DNA from: Streptomyces griseorubiginosus
GTDB lineage: Bacteria; Actinomycetota; Actinomycetes; Streptomycetales; Streptomycetaceae
Length of the DNA: 64,000 bases
Direction of reading: 5' to 3'
Assembly (NCBI RefSeq): GCF_001514195.1
Contig: NZ_KQ948738.1
Location: 521,207-585,206, forward strand
The notes under the pieces are model-generated. The model was not told where the DNA came from. It saw nothing but the letters and a program-made list of their open reading frames with translations, and did not search any database. Below are positions 9,901-19,179 of the stretch, piece by piece. Positions within the stretch are counted from its first letter, which is position 1. Each line of letters starts with the position of its first letter. The translations under genes were made by a program, and so were the position numbers.

Positions 9901-12900
9901 GCCCGCGTAGGTGCGGGTTTCGGTGGTGCGTCCGAGGGCGTCGGTGATGGTACGGGTGGCGTTGCCGCCAGCAGGGGCGGAGGTGGCGGTCGAGTCGCCG
10001 GTGTACGACGTGGTGGTCTCCCACTTCTTCACGCCGTCGACGAGGAAGGTAGCCGTGGTGGGTCGGGCGGCGCCGTCGAACTGGGTCTCGGTCTGGGCTC
10101 CGCCTCCGTACGGCGCTTGTGCGTAGGTGCCGCTGGGGCTGTTGGCGCTGTCGTAGATGTCGGCGTAGGTCTCGTAGACCAGCCCTCGGCTGTCGTAGCG
10201 GGTGTCGGTCAGCACGCGTCCGCCGAGGGCCGACGGTGACTGGACCTGCAGGGCGCGCAGTTGCGAGTCGAAGAGAGTGAATGTGGTGTCGTACGTGGTG
10301 CCGTTCGCTTTGAGTGTGGCCACGGACGACCAGGGCGCTTTGTTCCGGGCGATGCTGTAGCCGAATTTGGCGCTGGGGGTGTCGGCGGTCTTGGAACGGC
10401 CGGGCAGCCAGGTTGCGGTGAGGCGGCCGAGGGCGTCGTAGCTGTGCTCGGTGCGCTTGAGGTTGGCGTCCTGGGTGTAGTTGACGGTGCCGCGGGACGG
10501 GTTGTAGCTGGTGCTCGACTGGTGGGCCTGGCCGTTGGAGGCGAGTTTGGGCGCGGTGACGACCTGGGTGGCCAGCGGGCCTGCGGCTGCCGGGTAGTAG
10601 GCGGTCGTGGTGGTGCGGCCCTTGGCGTCTGTGGTGGTGAGGGGGCGGCCCAGTTTTGCGGCAGCGGTGTCGTAGGTCGTGGTGGTGACGGTCTGCCAGC
10701 CGGTTGCGGCCGGAGGGTTGCGGTCGCTGGTGCCGGATGCGGCCGGGTAGGCCTTGGCTCGTCCCGTCCAGGTGGGCAGGCCCAGCGTGGGTACCTGGCC
10801 GGCCGTCCATCCGGTGGCGCCGGCGGTGTCGTAGACGACGGCGGCGTCGGACAGGACGTCACCGCGGCTGTCGGCGTTGGTGGGCAGACTGAGAGTGTCG
10901 TCCGTCTTCGCGCAGGACTTGGCAACGGTACGGGTGCGTGAGACCAGGTCGGTCAGGCCCTTGGTGTCGTTGCGGGCGTACCAGGTACGGGTGCAGGTCT
11001 CGTCATCGGAGGCGGAACGGTCGCCCTCGTCCTCGACCTTCGTCGTCATGCCGTACTTGGTGTCATAGGTGTACGCAATGCCGGTGGAGCGCCACTTCTT
11101 TGCTGTCGTCAGATAGGTGTGGTTATAGGTGCGAGCCGTTCTGACGTAGTGCGCGGTGATGTCGGCATAAGACTTCTTCTGGCTGGCCGTCTGATGGGCC
11201 CAGAGGTCGTTGACAGTGGTGCTGACGGCGGTGGCGCCGTTGTACGAGATCTCCTGGCGCAGCTGTCCGGAGTAGCGGTCGTCGTCGGCCACATCGGCGA
11301 TATCGAGGTCATCCGTCGTCACCGCGGAGTCGTTGCTCAGGTCGATGCCCTTGACCGTGGCGGAACGGGTCGTGCCGTTCTTGCGCTTGTCGCCGTTCAT
11401 TCCCTGCATGAACAGCTTCACGTTCTTCGAGCGGGTGGTACCGGGGTCACCGGTGTAGGAGGTGACCTTCTGGTATCCCCGCCAGACGGACCAGGTGCGT
11501 TCCTTGTTCTTGGTGAACGGGTCGTCGTTGTAGTGCCAGGCGGGGCCGGAGTAGTCGTAGGAGAGCTGGGTGCCCGGGTTGCCGGCGGCGGGGTCGTTGG
11601 TGGTGATGGAGGTGACCCGGTACTTGTGGAACCAGTCGAGCTGGGTGTCGCCGCCGTTGATCGCCCAGTAGACCGGGTAGCAGGACAGACTGTTGTCGTC
11701 CTCCGCTGCCGGCATGTTGCTGCCGCGCACGCACTCGGGTTCGGAGAAGGTCACGGAGGTGATCGCGCCGGTCTCGGTCGTGATCGTGCCGATACGGGGG
11801 CGGGTCAGAGGCAGGATGCTGCCGCCACCCGGCTGGGTGCCCCCGGCCACCCGGTTGGGCCGCTGCTGGTAGGTGAACTCGATCGGCGGCGTTGATACGG
11901 CGGTGCCGTCTTTGCCGGTGCGGGTCAGCGAGATGAGACTGAGGGACTGGTCGGAGCTGTTGTCGATGTCGTGCCCGTCCCAGAACTCCTGGCCCAGGGC
12001 GTAGGAGTCAACCGGCATGAAGGCGTCCGGCTCTGCCGCCCGGGACCAGTAGTAGGTGTCGATGGCCGTCAGACGCTTGCGGGTGAAGAACGTCGGTCCG
12101 GTCGCCTGGCAGTCGGTTTCGCTTGCTGAGCAGATGGTGTCGAAGGGGACGTCCGGCCAGTTGTCGGCGGTGTCGGCGGTCAGGGAGGAGCAACTGGTCG
12201 CGAAGCAGCGCTCCTTGTAGGAGAAGGCGACCTTGTCCGAGGCCGGTGCGGTGAACAGTGTGTCGTCACGCTGGCCGTAGCGGATCTCGTCGAGGTATCC
12301 GCCGCGCGTGTAGGGCTTCGGTGCCGCTGTGTCACCGTTCTGGGCGTAGTGGTTGTCCTCTGCGGTGTACCAGTAGGTGGAGGCGTTGCCGTGGACGTCC
12401 TGGACCAGGTCAAGATTCCAGCGCCATGCCTGGACTGAGGAACGGGCCTTGAACTCGCTGCCCTTGTCGTAGCCCGGTTCTTCCTTGTCGTCGCCGAAGA
12501 CGGGGACGGTCCACGTCGACTTCGTCCGCTCGGTGCCGGCGCCGGGCAGCTTGTTCAGGCCGAAGGTGTACGTGGTTCCGTTGCTGGTGGTCAGCTGCCA
12601 GTACTCGCCGTCCTCGTCGTTGTTGTCCGCGCCTTTGAGCCGGACCACCTTCGAGGCATCGTCATCCTTGAGATGCCACTCGTCCTTGGTGTTGGTGTCG
12701 TCCTTGACGAGTTCGGTGGCCTGGCCGTTCAGCACGAGCGAGGCGTTGTCGTACTTCCAGCACAGGTCGCTCTTGTCGGTCTGGCCGTCGTCTTCGCACG
12801 AGCCGTAGGTGCGCTCGATGTATGACGAGGTGATGTCGAAGCCCTCACCGATCAGGCTTCCCTGGTTGTTGGTGTTCGCGGTCCGTCCGTCGATGCGGCC

Positions 12901-13791
12901 GGAGTCGTAGGACAACGCCAGGGACGGAGAAGGCCCCGCAGCTGCCGGCGGGGTAGTGATCGGGTACGACCACGTGAACGAGCCGGAGGAGTTGCCTGCC
13001 TGCCAGGTCGAGGACGCCGCCAGCGGACTCGCCTTGAAGTCCCCCGCTCCCGTGGCGGATTCGGCCGCCGTCGTCGCCATGAGGGCCATGACGGTGGGCG
13101 TGTTCTGCGAAGTGCCGGAGATCGGAAGGCGGGCCGTGAGGGTCTCGGTCTTCACGTTGTTGGCGGAGGCCAGTTCCGCTTCGGGGATACGGCAGTCCTT
13201 CTTGCTGGGCGTGGTCAGTGCGCAGGCCGGCAGGGTTACCAGGCCTATTCGTGAGGACCAGTTCCCGCCGACGGCAGAGGCGAAGGAACTGTAGTCGACG
13301 GTGACCTGAGCGTCCCCGGCCTTTTGCGCCTCGACCGTGAACAGCACACCGGTCACCCCGGCCCGGCGGGCCGCCCGCTGATCCAGAACGACCACCTCGG
13401 CGTCACCCTTGGCACTCGATCGCCCCGATGAGCCGGCAGCTTTGACCGATCCCACCGTGACGACGGCACCCTTTTTCCCGGCGCCGGACAAGGACTGCTC
13501 GGTCGTGGAAGGCCTGGGCCAGGTGCTGCGGCGCTCAGCACGCGCCGAGTCGAACAGGCGCTGGTTGGCCTTCCGTTGCCGAGCCACCATGCTGCGAGCC
13601 GCTGCGGCCTTGGGCGAGGTCACCTCCACCACCCGGGTGGGCTTGACCTGGGGTACATCCGGGCGCCCCGGCAACTCGGCAGCCACAGCAAGCGGGGTGA
13701 GAGGCGCAGGCACTGACATGACGGCGGCGAGCAGCACGGTCAGTGCCGTGCGCCGGCCACGAAAGCGGAGACGGAACAGAGCAGAGGACAC
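6904..13791 (-). CDS. Secreted RHS/YD-repeat polymorphic toxin with Hint domain and papain-fold-like C-terminal toxin
   Basis: A 2295-residue protein. The start is placed at the GTG (13791) preceded by GGAG at 8-nt spacing. It gives a clean Sec signal peptide (SSALFRLRFRGRRTALTVLL, then AVMSVPAPLTPLAVAA). An SpvB-like N-terminal region is followed by many YD repeats (YDALGRLTATW, YDLFGRTVKTV, YDELGRKTGLW). The RHS core ends near residue 1850 at GAREYDPSTGQFISVDP. A Hint domain at about 2063-2207 begins CQCFLAGTDVLMADG and ends VLVHNAGC, the autocleavage site. The last ~85 residues form the toxin tip: a Cys at the cleavage junction, then HHTVVVRDGKVYDQWAPRG, matching the His...Asp half of papain-fold toxins (moderate certainty). 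The shell should encase the tip until release. It is followed immediately by an immunity gene and preceded by a LamG partner in the same operon. Confidence 0.9.
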   Translation of the reverse strand: MSSALFRLRFRGRRTALTVLLAAVMSVPAPLTPLAVAAELPGRPDVPQVKPTRVVEVTSPKAAAARSMVARQRKANQRLFDSARAERRSTWPRPSTTEQSLSGAGKKGAVVTVGSVKAAGSSGRSSAKGDAEVVVLDQRAARRAGVTGVLFTVEAQKAGDAQVTVDYSSFASAVGGNWSSRIGLVTLPACALTTPSKKDCRIPEAELASANNVKTETLTARLPISGTSQNTPTVMALMATTAAESATGAGDFKASPLAASSTWQAGNSSGSFTWSYPITTPPAAAGPSPSLALSYDSGRIDGRTANTNNQGSLIGEGFDITSSYIERTYGSCEDDGQTDKSDLCWKYDNASLVLNGQATELVKDDTNTKDEWHLKDDDASKVVRLKGADNNDEDGEYWQLTTSNGTTYTFGLNKLPGAGTERTKSTWTVPVFGDDKEEPGYDKGSEFKARSSVQAWRWNLDLVQDVHGNASTYWYTAEDNHYAQNGDTAAPKPYTRGGYLDEIRYGQRDDTLFTAPASDKVAFSYKERCFATSCSSLTADTADNWPDVPFDTICSASETDCQATGPTFFTRKRLTAIDTYYWSRAAEPDAFMPVDSYALGQEFWDGHDIDNSSDQSLSLISLTRTGKDGTAVSTPPIEFTYQQRPNRVAGGTQPGGGSILPLTRPRIGTITTETGAITSVTFSEPECVRGSNMPAAEDDNSLSCYPVYWAINGGDTQLDWFHKYRVTSITTNDPAAGNPGTQLSYDYSGPAWHYNDDPFTKNKERTWSVWRGYQKVTSYTGDPGTTRSKNVKLFMQGMNGDKRKNGTTRSATVKGIDLSNDSAVTTDDLDIADVADDDRYSGQLRQEISYNGATAVSTTVNDLWAHQTASQKKSYADITAHYVRTARTYNHTYLTTAKKWRSTGIAYTYDTKYGMTTKVEDEGDRSASDDETCTRTWYARNDTKGLTDLVSRTRTVAKSCAKTDDTLSLPTNADSRGDVLSDAAVVYDTAGATGWTAGQVPTLGLPTWTGRAKAYPAASGTSDRNPPAATGWQTVTTTTYDTAAAKLGRPLTTTDAKGRTTTTAYYPAAAGPLATQVVTAPKLASNGQAHQSSTSYNPSRGTVNYTQDANLKRTEHSYDALGRLTATWLPGRSKTADTPSAKFGYSIARNKAPWSSVATLKANGTTYDTTFTLFDSQLRALQVQSPSALGGRVLTDTRYDSRGLVYETYADIYDSANSPSGTYAQAPYGGGAQTETQFDGAARPTTATFLVDGVKKWETTTSYTGDSTATSAPAGGNATRTITDALGRTTETRTYAGTQPNDAAYGSTSGTSYTSVRHTPTRDGKPGIVTGPDNATWSYTYDLFGRTVKTVDPDKGTTTTAYTELDQVDTTKDDEDRTLLYSYDELGRKTGLWHNSRTEANRLSEWTYDTVLKGQPSASIRYENGATYKKEVTAYDNRYRPTATSLTLPTDDPLVKSGAVLNPVTSETNYYLDGSVSSFKEPAAAGLPSESLTNVYNSAGLQTGLSGKSSYLLAADYTALGQVGQLQLGTSDIEGVKRVFLTNTYEKGTRRLLKASADDQTRGAVQDLTYTYDLAGNVTGISDSANIGTGADTQCFTYDTYGRLSEAWTPKTADCATSGRTTTNLGGPAPYWTSYTYTASGQRKTEKKNTATPVTSTYCYDSARTHALAATTTTGSCTGVAKQYTYDDTGNTTTRVKSAGATIAQTLAWNEEGRLSRLTDDASATSTNYLYDADGELLIRRDNASSGETVLYLGNTEVHLTTGKKWANRYYQAAGATIALRTNESGTEKLSFLAGDQHGTSTVSVTSDANQALTKRYSTPFGTGRGATTGVWPDDKGFLGMSADAGTGLTHIGAREYDPSTGQFISVDPLLQLELHQTLNGYSYGMQNPVTHPDPSGMGIACGTGNGFDIPCPKNDSNGDGVTNPGDINTNVKDRDTDVTWADEGPTNTDVNGDGYITLLPGVHIPAEWHGTAEFAKLFYARLNQLSYYGMDLHLDHPEEPLVKFDITTALLDACNKTGCPSEKKFFFNFFAENVVVGISEGGQSSASAGLGRLPSSKKKSSGCQCFLAGTDVLMADGTTKDIEHVKVGDEVWATDPETGETKAGEVTRVISTENDKKFNELSIKTDQGIEKLTATYEHPFWSPSEQRWIEAHQLTPGMTLLTEDRRTATVTGNRAFAHHARTYNLTIKGLHTYYVLAGQTPVLVHNAGCDEWAAKHAAANGGEIFKFFGPGGERHPMGPYRPKGPGTPELDESWFHHTVVVRDGKVYDQWAPRGIEIDEFKRRFDYGDDIDFGF

Positions 13792-13856
13792 AGCAAGCAC
13801 TCCATGGGAAAGGGACGGCCGGTGCGTGTGGTGGGAGCAGGACGGTGAACGCAGGA

Positions 13857-16800
13857 TCAGAAACCGACGACGGTCTCCACCTGGTCGACGTCCTTCACCG
13901 CGCCCGCCCACAGGCGGATATCGGTGATCCGGCCGGACAAGTAGTGACTCCAGGCACTGTTCGTCCAGCCCTTGCCAGCAGCGAACTCACCGCTGCCGAC
14001 CGAGGCCGTGTAGGCCTGAGGGGGACTTTGGGCATCGCTCCCGACGTAGAGAGTGATGGTGCGCGTCTGTGCGTCGTAGGCCCCCACGAGAGCCACCTCG
14101 GAGTTCAGGACGGCATCTTCCTTGCTGACCACGGATGTGCCGGAGCCGTCCGCCGTCAGGCGCCCGAAGTGCCAGCGAGCCGTCGGCTCCGGTTTGGTGA
14201 CCGGATTTCCCTCGTCGTCGTAGACCGGGTTGCCTTCGCTATCGACCACCGGTTCGGGGACTGTTCCGGTCTTCTCCACCCAAAGGCTCCAGGACGATCC
14301 GTTCGCCGTCCGCTGTCCGAGCACCTGAGCCCGGTAGCCATCAGGTTTACTGAGCAGATCCTTCGTCGAGACGGCCACCTTCGTCGCCGCAGTGAACGAG
14401 CCGGTGTCGGCCACGACAGGACGGGAGAGGGTTGCCGCGCCCGTGCCGTCGAGGACGAGTGCCTCACCGTCCAGCGAAGCGCCGCCGGACAGGCTGAGTG
14501 GGTTTCCGTACTCACTCAGGTCCGGCAATGAAGCGCCCTGGGCGCCATCAGGTTTATAGCGCGCCACCAGTTCCATGAGCGCTTTGTTGTCGGCGTCCTT
14601 GAGTGCCGCCTCCTTCGCCAGCTGGGCCTCGTTCTTGACCTCCTGCCATACCTTCACCTCGTCGATGTCGCCGGTGAAGTACTCGCCGAAGGTGCCCTTC
14701 GACTTCACCCGGCCGATCTGGAAGGCGCCGTCCGCCGACCAGCCGCCTGTGGTGAGGGCGTCATTGCCCTGCTTGACGCCGTTGACGTACAGGGTGAGGG
14801 ACTTCCCGCCGGCACTCGTGTCCACGACGGCAGCCAGATGGGTCCACACCTTGGTCTGCGGTGCTTCCAGAGAGTCGACACGCTGGTTGTCCAGCGCCGT
14901 CGTGGAGGTGTCGGCGTCCGCCAGACGCAAGCACCAACGATTGGTGCCGGCGCAGTATCCGAGGAAGAAGGGGCTGCTGTTGACACCGTTCTGGCCCAGT
15001 ACTGTCTGCGTGGTCCCTGTGGCCGCGAGCCGGACCCATGCGGCCACCGTGTACGACGCCTGGGTCTCCAACAGTTTCCCGGGCGTGGCGGCGTAGCCCT
15101 GACCGCCCAGGTTCAGCGCCTTGTCCTCGCCTGTTGCCCCGTTCTCCGTGACGACACCGCGACGGCCGGTGATCACGCGTGTGCCTGCGCTGATCGTCGC
15201 GTCGTCGCGGTAGGCCGGCGTGGATGCGGAGACGTCCACGGCGGCGCCGGACCCCTCGTTGAACGTCCACCAGCCGATCGGGCCATCACTCTCACCGACC
15301 AGGAAACGAACGGCGTTCTCGCCACCGGGTAGACCGGCCGCGTCCCGCGCCTGAACGGTCAAAGTGACGGTACCGGAGTCGACCGGACTGATCGACTCAG
15401 TGAGCGTCAGCCCATTCTTCCAGGCACGCCACGTGCTGTCTGTAGACAGCTTGTACCGGTAGGCGGCGTTGACGTCTCCGTCCGCCGGTCCGAACGTGAC
15501 CATTCCCGCGACATTCGGCTTGCCCGCAACAGTGCAGGAACCCGGCAGACACGGACTGTAGACGGAATCGAACTTGATGCTCGGGGGCTTGGGCGCCGTG
15601 CTGTCCACAGTGAAGTAGCAGTACGGCGTCCAGCCGCTGCTCAGCTTGGAAGCCCCTTTGTTGTAGTAGGTGCTGGTCGCGGCCCGGTATCGGTACTGCT
15701 TATTGTCCGCCAGCGTGGCGTCCCAGATCTTGTTCTGGGCGGCCCCGTCCCGCGCGTAGCCGGTCGGCGGACTCTCCGAACCGGAGACCGGCTCCTTGGC
15801 ATCCGACCAGGTCCCGTCGGCGTTCTTGACGTCGACGTCGAAGTACACTCGCAGCGACTGGTCGGCCTCCCCGCCCGATGCCGTCTGCGCGGTCGCCGCG
15901 AGATTCGGTGTCGGGTCCGTCCACATCGTGGGCGCCGATTCCTTCGAGCAGATCTCAGCCGTTCCGGTGTCCAGCCCGTACGCGGTCGGGGTGGCTGGCT
16001 TGCCGACGTAGGTGACCTGGATCGTCGCGTCGTCGTCGAACCGCTTCCATGCGATCGGGTCCGACTCGTCCTTCGCCATCAGCATCAGGGTGAGGGTGGA
16101 GAACTTGCCGTCCGCGAACGCCTTGACGGTCGGGGTGAGATTCTCGTCCGGCTCTTCCTTGGTGTTGTCCTTGAAGGTGATGGGCGCCCGCGGTTGTGAC
16201 GGGGTGCAATTCCCGCCGCGGCCTGCGGACACATTCCGGTCGCTCATCTGGTCCCAGGAGCCGTCGGACTTCGGTCCGCGGGGGCCCGGCCACTTGGAGG
16301 AGGAAGAGATGCCGTTGGTGCGTTCCAGGTCCACCCAGCGCGGGTCGCACGAGAACGACCATGTCTCGGTGATCTCGAACTGAGCGGACAGGACGTGCTT
16401 GCCCTTCAGCTTGCCCGGCGTGAACTCGAAGTACATGCGGTTGGTGTAAGCACTGCCGGTGGTGCAGGAGTAGAGGTAACCGCCGATCACTGCTGATCCG
16501 CAGCGGCCCACGCTCATGCCGTTGTCGCCGCCGGAGAAGTTGTAGAACACGTCGCCGTCGGAGGACAGAACGGTGCGCTCGGAGTCGCCCAGGTCAATGG
16601 AAGGGTCGATGTAGAGCGGAAGTTCAGCGGCGGTCGTGCTGGCGATCAATCCCGTGTCCGGAGTGACGACCACCGAAGAAGCGCTGACATCGACATCCAT
16701 GACCGCCGCTTCGTCACCCATGCCGGGACCGGATAGCGGATCGCCTTCGTCGATCGGACCGGCGGGGCGTTCCTCCTCGGAGGACGAAGCCTGGATCGCC

Positions 16801-17612
16801 GTCACTGAACGACTCTGCGGGCTGACCCCCCTTGCCACCGCGACGCCCATGCGTGCACCTGCGGAGTTCCACATTCGTGCCGAGGGTGAGCGGAACACGA
16901 CCTGGCCGTTGCCATCCGCCGCTTCCATACTGCCGGCCGCGCCCTCACGGACATTCAGTCCGTCGGCGGCCATCGAGTACTTGAGCGAAGCCAGTTCAGG
17001 ACTCTTCGCTGCCTCCAGAGTCTCGACCTCCAGAACCTGCCGGAAGCCCTCCACCGTGGCCGTCAGGATCAGGTTCACATTCGGGAGCACGTTCTCGTAG
17101 ACGGCCCGCTGTCCCTCCAGACGGGGCTCGGGCAGCGGCCCCGGCCACCCCAGACTGACCGACTGCCCGTCCTCGCCGATTGTCACGAGACCTTCGCCGT
17201 CACCACCGGGAGAGAAGGACAGGTCGACCGCGGCGGCCTTGGGTCCCACGGACCCGTCCGCACGCTTGACCAACGTCGCATCCGGCTTCACCCATCCACC
17301 CCCGGGTTGTTCCACCCGCACCGGAGCGATCGACTTGTCCAACGTGAACGTTTCGCCGTCGGGGTTGGCGAAGACAGTCTCCCGCTCGGTCCGTTCGCCG
17401 AGCACTTCGACCGGCTCACCAGACTCCTTCGCGGCCAGCTGTGCCTGTTCGGTCTCCGACAGGACGCTGCGCTCGACCGCTGCAGCCGGCGGGGCGGCAA
17501 GGGACGGCGCCAGGCCGGGGGTTGTCACCAGCATGGCGAACGCCGTCAGCGAGACCATCCTGGCGCGTCTCCGTCTGACGGCATGCGGCCGCCACAGTCC
17601 CCCGTTGCCCAT
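13857..17612 (-). CDS. Large secreted LamG/concanavalin-like domain protein, partner of the RHS toxin
   Basis: A 1251-residue protein. The ATG at 17612 (MGNGGLWRPHAVRRRR) follows AAGGGG and yields a Sec signal peptide (MVSLTAFAMLVTTPGLAPSLAA). Residues about 50-250 form a module rich in G-x-W, DATL and NVLPNVNL motifs. A DNRLRE-type beta domain follows (about 350-530, ending ATIQVTYVGKP), then Fn3-like stretches. A LamG/concanavalin A-like lectin fold starts at PIGWWTFNEGSGAAVD and runs through DEVKVW. A second, degenerate LamG-like half occupies the C-terminus. It ends 65 nt before the RHS gene start, same strand. No catalytic residues were recognised. A surface-binding or delivery role for the toxin is inference. 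The first ~500 residues are related to the FG-GAP protein at 26695. Confidence 0.85.
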   Translation of the reverse strand: MGNGGLWRPHAVRRRRARMVSLTAFAMLVTTPGLAPSLAAPPAAAVERSVLSETEQAQLAAKESGEPVEVLGERTERETVFANPDGETFTLDKSIAPVRVEQPGGGWVKPDATLVKRADGSVGPKAAAVDLSFSPGGDGEGLVTIGEDGQSVSLGWPGPLPEPRLEGQRAVYENVLPNVNLILTATVEGFRQVLEVETLEAAKSPELASLKYSMAADGLNVREGAAGSMEAADGNGQVVFRSPSARMWNSAGARMGVAVARGVSPQSRSVTAIQASSSEEERPAGPIDEGDPLSGPGMGDEAAVMDVDVSASSVVVTPDTGLIASTTAAELPLYIDPSIDLGDSERTVLSSDGDVFYNFSGGDNGMSVGRCGSAVIGGYLYSCTTGSAYTNRMYFEFTPGKLKGKHVLSAQFEITETWSFSCDPRWVDLERTNGISSSSKWPGPRGPKSDGSWDQMSDRNVSAGRGGNCTPSQPRAPITFKDNTKEEPDENLTPTVKAFADGKFSTLTLMLMAKDESDPIAWKRFDDDATIQVTYVGKPATPTAYGLDTGTAEICSKESAPTMWTDPTPNLAATAQTASGGEADQSLRVYFDVDVKNADGTWSDAKEPVSGSESPPTGYARDGAAQNKIWDATLADNKQYRYRAATSTYYNKGASKLSSGWTPYCYFTVDSTAPKPPSIKFDSVYSPCLPGSCTVAGKPNVAGMVTFGPADGDVNAAYRYKLSTDSTWRAWKNGLTLTESISPVDSGTVTLTVQARDAAGLPGGENAVRFLVGESDGPIGWWTFNEGSGAAVDVSASTPAYRDDATISAGTRVITGRRGVVTENGATGEDKALNLGGQGYAATPGKLLETQASYTVAAWVRLAATGTTQTVLGQNGVNSSPFFLGYCAGTNRWCLRLADADTSTTALDNQRVDSLEAPQTKVWTHLAAVVDTSAGGKSLTLYVNGVKQGNDALTTGGWSADGAFQIGRVKSKGTFGEYFTGDIDEVKVWQEVKNEAQLAKEAALKDADNKALMELVARYKPDGAQGASLPDLSEYGNPLSLSGGASLDGEALVLDGTGAATLSRPVVADTGSFTAATKVAVSTKDLLSKPDGYRAQVLGQRTANGSSWSLWVEKTGTVPEPVVDSEGNPVYDDEGNPVTKPEPTARWHFGRLTADGSGTSVVSKEDAVLNSEVALVGAYDAQTRTITLYVGSDAQSPPQAYTASVGSGEFAAGKGWTNSAWSHYLSGRITDIRLWAGAVKDVDQVETVVGF

Positions 17613-18648
17613 TCCCCACCCCTTGTTCACACGCTTCACACAGGTGGGCAAATCAGATGCCATGAACTGGTAAGTGTCAAGTAAATAGCGGTAGCTGAAA
17701 ATGCAGCGCCGAATCGGCTAGCGAGACCTGGCGATTGACCACGTATTGGGGCAAGGAGCGGTCTGCCACCGGTGACATGCTTGCCGTCAAGATCGAGAGG
17801 CGCACATTTTTGGACGTAGTTCAGCACGCTTTTCGTGTCCACGCAGGCCACGACCCGTCGTGTGGACTGGCCCAGCGACCCATTTCGGCGCAGGCACTGC
17901 TCGGGCGACCGGACGCAGGGTGTAACGCACAAGGCCCCTGCGCCGTTGCGGGTGGTGCTCGACGTCTCACCTCATCGGCGCAGACGCCCTGTTGATTGAT
18001 TCTCCATGCCCCAGGCGACCTCCTGCACGCGCTGGTCGAGTGGGTCATCATGTTCATCGCCACCCCCGAGAGGATGACCGCTGGGGCAAGCTCCCGCCGC
18101 ACGAGCGTGCTCAATGCGCCCTGGTGTACCTGCGCAAGCACGACAGCCTTGCGTCACGCCGATGACAGCAGGAGCCGTACGCCGAGTTCCTGCAAAGCGG
18201 CAGAAGGCGGGCCGCATTCGGAGCCTTCGGTCGTGTAGCCCCTGCCCCGGGGCTCAAGAGTGCGGGGTCGACCGTGCTTCGGAGGTAGCGCTGTTGGTGT
18301 AGAGGCCGTCGGGTTCGCGGTCGTGGGGCTGGAGCCAGGTCCTCGCCCGGCCAGCGCGCCGTCACCATCCTCAGCCACGCACGTTCCATCCGCGCCACCG
18401 GCTACCTCACCGATGTCGTACGTGCCATGCCCCCTTGTCACCGTGACCCGCGCGTCGTCCACTTCTCGCATCAGACATCCCAGATCCATGCTTTCAAGGG
18501 GTGTGACCGCCTCCTGCGGGTATGGACGGCAGCAGCGGTCGGAACTCATCGGGTGTGAGCCACCGACTCCTCGAACACAGAATCATGTCCATGGCAGGAT
18601 GTGGTGCTGCCCGGCTCCCAGCGCCGGACCATTCCTTGGGGGGAAGAC
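17613..18648. other. Degenerate intergenic interval with IS and coding remnants
   Basis: No intact gene is seen in about 1 kb. The promoter of the LamG-RHS-immunity operon must lie at its left end. At 18003-18155 there is a frameshifted transposase fragment (separate entry). At 18352-18558 one plus-strand frame ends at a TGA and reads like a protein tail (TILSHARSIRATGYLTDVV, with an alternative stop-free neighbour frame), but it has no start codon and no recognised family. Confidence 0.5.
18003..18155 (+). pseudogene. N-terminal fragment of an IS5-type transposase, frameshifted
   Basis: One frame reads LLHALVEWVIMFIATPE. After a shift near 18075 the next frame reads DRWGKLPPHERAQCALVYLR followed by KHDSLA. 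Joined, these match the helix-turn-helix start of Streptomyces IS5-type transposases (family pattern LVEWVTMLxVTxE..R.KL.PxxRAxVALVYLRxHDTLA, from memory). No DDE catalytic part follows, so this is a relic. Confidence 0.55.
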
Positions 18649-19170
18649 TTGAACAGATTCCGGCATGCCCGGACCGCGGTGGCCGTGGCGGCCGTACTGC
18701 TCGCCACGGCCTGCCAGGAGAGCATGGACCCGACTGCCGCACCGGAGTCGCGCTCCGCGGCCTCCGCCTCCGCCGGACTCGCGGCCTCGCCGTCCCCGGC
18801 AGCAAAGACCCGGGACGAGGTGATCAGCGACTTCCGCTACGCCACCAAGTCCTTCGACCTGGGATTGACCGTGGCCAAGGACCCCATGAAACGTGAATGC
18901 GTCGCGTATTCCACCGCCTTCTCCCGAACCGAGCCCGGCGAGAAGGACCTGCTGCGCGTAATTAGCCGCCTCAAGGAGCGCGGATGGCGCCTGCGCGGCG
19001 ACGTGGATGCCGAAGGCGCCACCTTCCTGGAGTCTGGCGGCTGGGAGGCCATCACAGGTGTCGGCCCCCTTCCGGGCGGGTCGGCAGATAAGCACTCTTC
19101 GGCCGCTGGCGCCCTCGCGCTGAGCGCCACGTCGACCTGCACCAAGCCGCCGAGTCCCTCCCCGCGCTAA
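18649..19170 (+). CDS. Putative lipoprotein of unknown function
   Basis: A 173-residue product. I choose the TTG start after GGGGGGAA because it gives a compact lipoprotein signal (LNRFRHARTAVAVAAVLLAT, then AC at the lipobox). A Ser/Ala/Pro-rich linker leads to a small soluble domain from about residue 50 (TRDEVISDFRYATKSFDLGL to GGWEAITGVGPLPGG) and ends in a low-complexity Ser/Thr/Pro tail. It is likely anchored on the outer face of the membrane. The family was not recognised. It sits between IS fragments and points toward the second toxin locus in convergent orientation, so any link to toxin function is open. Confidence 0.65.
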   Translation: MNRFRHARTAVAVAAVLLATACQESMDPTAAPESRSAASASAGLAASPSPAAKTRDEVISDFRYATKSFDLGLTVAKDPMKRECVAYSTAFSRTEPGEKDLLRVISRLKERGWRLRGDVDAEGATFLESGGWEAITGVGPLPGGSADKHSSAAGALALSATSTCTKPPSPSPR

Positions 19171-19179
19171 CTAATCGTT

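Noticed and set aside
9641-10925. Additional minus-strand open frames inside the first RHS gene
   Set aside because: They are Arg/His/Pro-rich out-of-frame products of the YD-repeat region, not separate genes.
13857-17612. LamG protein as a third toxin
   Set aside because: It has no RHS core, no variable C-terminal tip and no following immunity gene of its own; the C-terminus is lectin-like.
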